Assembly: GCA_021781775.1 (NCBI GenBank) | Contig: JAJXWE010000131.1 | Location: 1 to 5,819, forward strand | Length of the DNA stretch: 5,819 bases | Direction: 5' to 3' | From: Pseudomonadota bacterium | GTDB taxonomy: Bacteria; Pseudomonadota; Gammaproteobacteria; Steroidobacterales; Steroidobacteraceae | Part shown: positions 5,439 to 5,819 of the stretch, one piece after another | Layout: the number at the start of each line of letters is the position of its first letter | Position numbering within the stretch: the first letter of the stretch is position 1 | Position numbers and translations under genes: made by a program | The notes under the pieces: model-generated | Database searches by the model: none | What the model saw: the letters and a program-made list of their open reading frames with translations, nothing else | What the model was told of the DNA's origin: nothing

Positions 5439-5819
5439 ATGTCCGGCAACACGTTCGGCAAGTTGTTCACGGTGAGCACCTTCGGCGAGAGCCACGGCCC
5501 GGCGCTCGGCTGCATCGTCGACGGCTGCCCGCCGGGGCTCGAGCTCAGCGAGGCCGACCTGCAGGCCGATGTCGACCGGCGCCGCACCGGCACGTCGCAT
5601 TTCGTGAGCCAGCGCCGCGAGGCCGATCAGGTGCGCATTCTTTCGGGCGTGTTCGAGGGGCGCACCACCGGCACCCCGATCGGTCTGCTGGTTGAGAACA
5701 GCGATGCCCGCTCGCGCGACTACGAGAAGATCAAGGACCGCTTCCGCCCGGGGCACGCCGACTACACTTATCAGCACAAGTACGGCCTGCGCGACTATCG
5801 CGGCGGCGGGCGCTCCTCG
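5439..5819 (+). CDS. aroC: Chorismate synthase, N-terminal third, cut by window edge
   Basis: Last enzyme of the shikimate pathway. It removes phosphate from 5-enolpyruvylshikimate-3-phosphate to give chorismate, using reduced FMN as a cofactor that is not consumed overall. The frame is open from the ATG at 5439 to the right edge: 127 residues, against about 360 for the full protein. Highly conserved segments include the first signature GESHG (16-20, with His19), ALGCIVDG (22-29), DRRRTGTS (46-53), QRREADQVRILSGVFEG (58-74), FRPGHADYTY (102-111) and DYRGGGRSS (119-127). These are nearly identical to E. coli AroC. AGGGG at 5428-5432 supports the start, and no in-frame ATG, GTG or TTG occurs between the GGAGGAGA and this ATG. 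It follows prmB in the same direction, an order also found in E. coli, so the two are probably cotranscribed. Confidence 0.97.
   Translation, partial: MSGNTFGKLFTVSTFGESHGPALGCIVDGCPPGLELSEADLQADVDRRRTGTSHFVSQRREADQVRILSGVFEGRTTGTPIGLLVENSDARSRDYEKIKDRFRPGHADYTYQHKYGLRDYRGGGRSS

Noticed and set aside
5031..5777. 248-codon minus-strand open frame opposite the end of prmB and start of aroC
   Set aside because: It spans two conserved genes on the other strand and the spacer between them, with no domain or ribosome-binding signal.

Overview
This window is a gene-dense, high-GC (roughly 70% by eye) stretch of bacterial chromosome carrying eight protein genes, two of them cut by the window edges. 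EF-P has the E. coli-type PGKG loop and is accompanied by both EpmA and EpmB. Together with a prmB-aroC pair, this points to a high-GC member of the Gammaproteobacteria. I cannot name a genus from the sequence. I see no tRNA, rRNA, insertion sequence, CRISPR array or phage gene, and no gap between genes longer than 80 bases.

Layout. At the left, epmB (739 to beyond 1, minus) and efp (797-1366, plus) diverge from a 57-base spacer. The spacer holds a perfect 7+7 inverted repeat around a good -10-like hexamer. efp runs toward a four-gene minus-strand group that reads right to left: a SCO1/SenC copper chaperone (4421-3801), psd (3787-2885), epmA (2888-1902) and msrC (1888-1382). These are spaced or overlapped tightly enough to be one operon. 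psd and epmA overlap by four bases (GTGA). At 4419-4422 the SCO gene and prmB (4420-5358, plus) diverge with overlapping start codons. prmB is followed by aroC (5439 to beyond 5819, plus).

How the genes work together. EpmB makes (R)-beta-lysine from alpha-lysine, EpmA attaches it to Lys34 of EF-P, and modified EF-P rescues ribosomes stalled on polyproline. All three sit within 3 kb here. PrmB, which methylates ribosomal protein L3, makes a fourth translation-related protein in the locus. The other operon members have unrelated known roles: copper delivery to cytochrome oxidase (SCO), phosphatidylethanolamine synthesis (Psd) and repair of free methionine sulfoxide (MsrC). AroC makes chorismate.

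No wholly new system is evident. The points most worth a second look are the overlapping divergent starts of SCO and prmB, the aroC leader with a strong but misplaced Shine-Dalgarno sequence next to potential stems, the inverted repeat around the efp -10, the altered motif 2 in EpmA, and the mixed psd-epmA-msrC operon.
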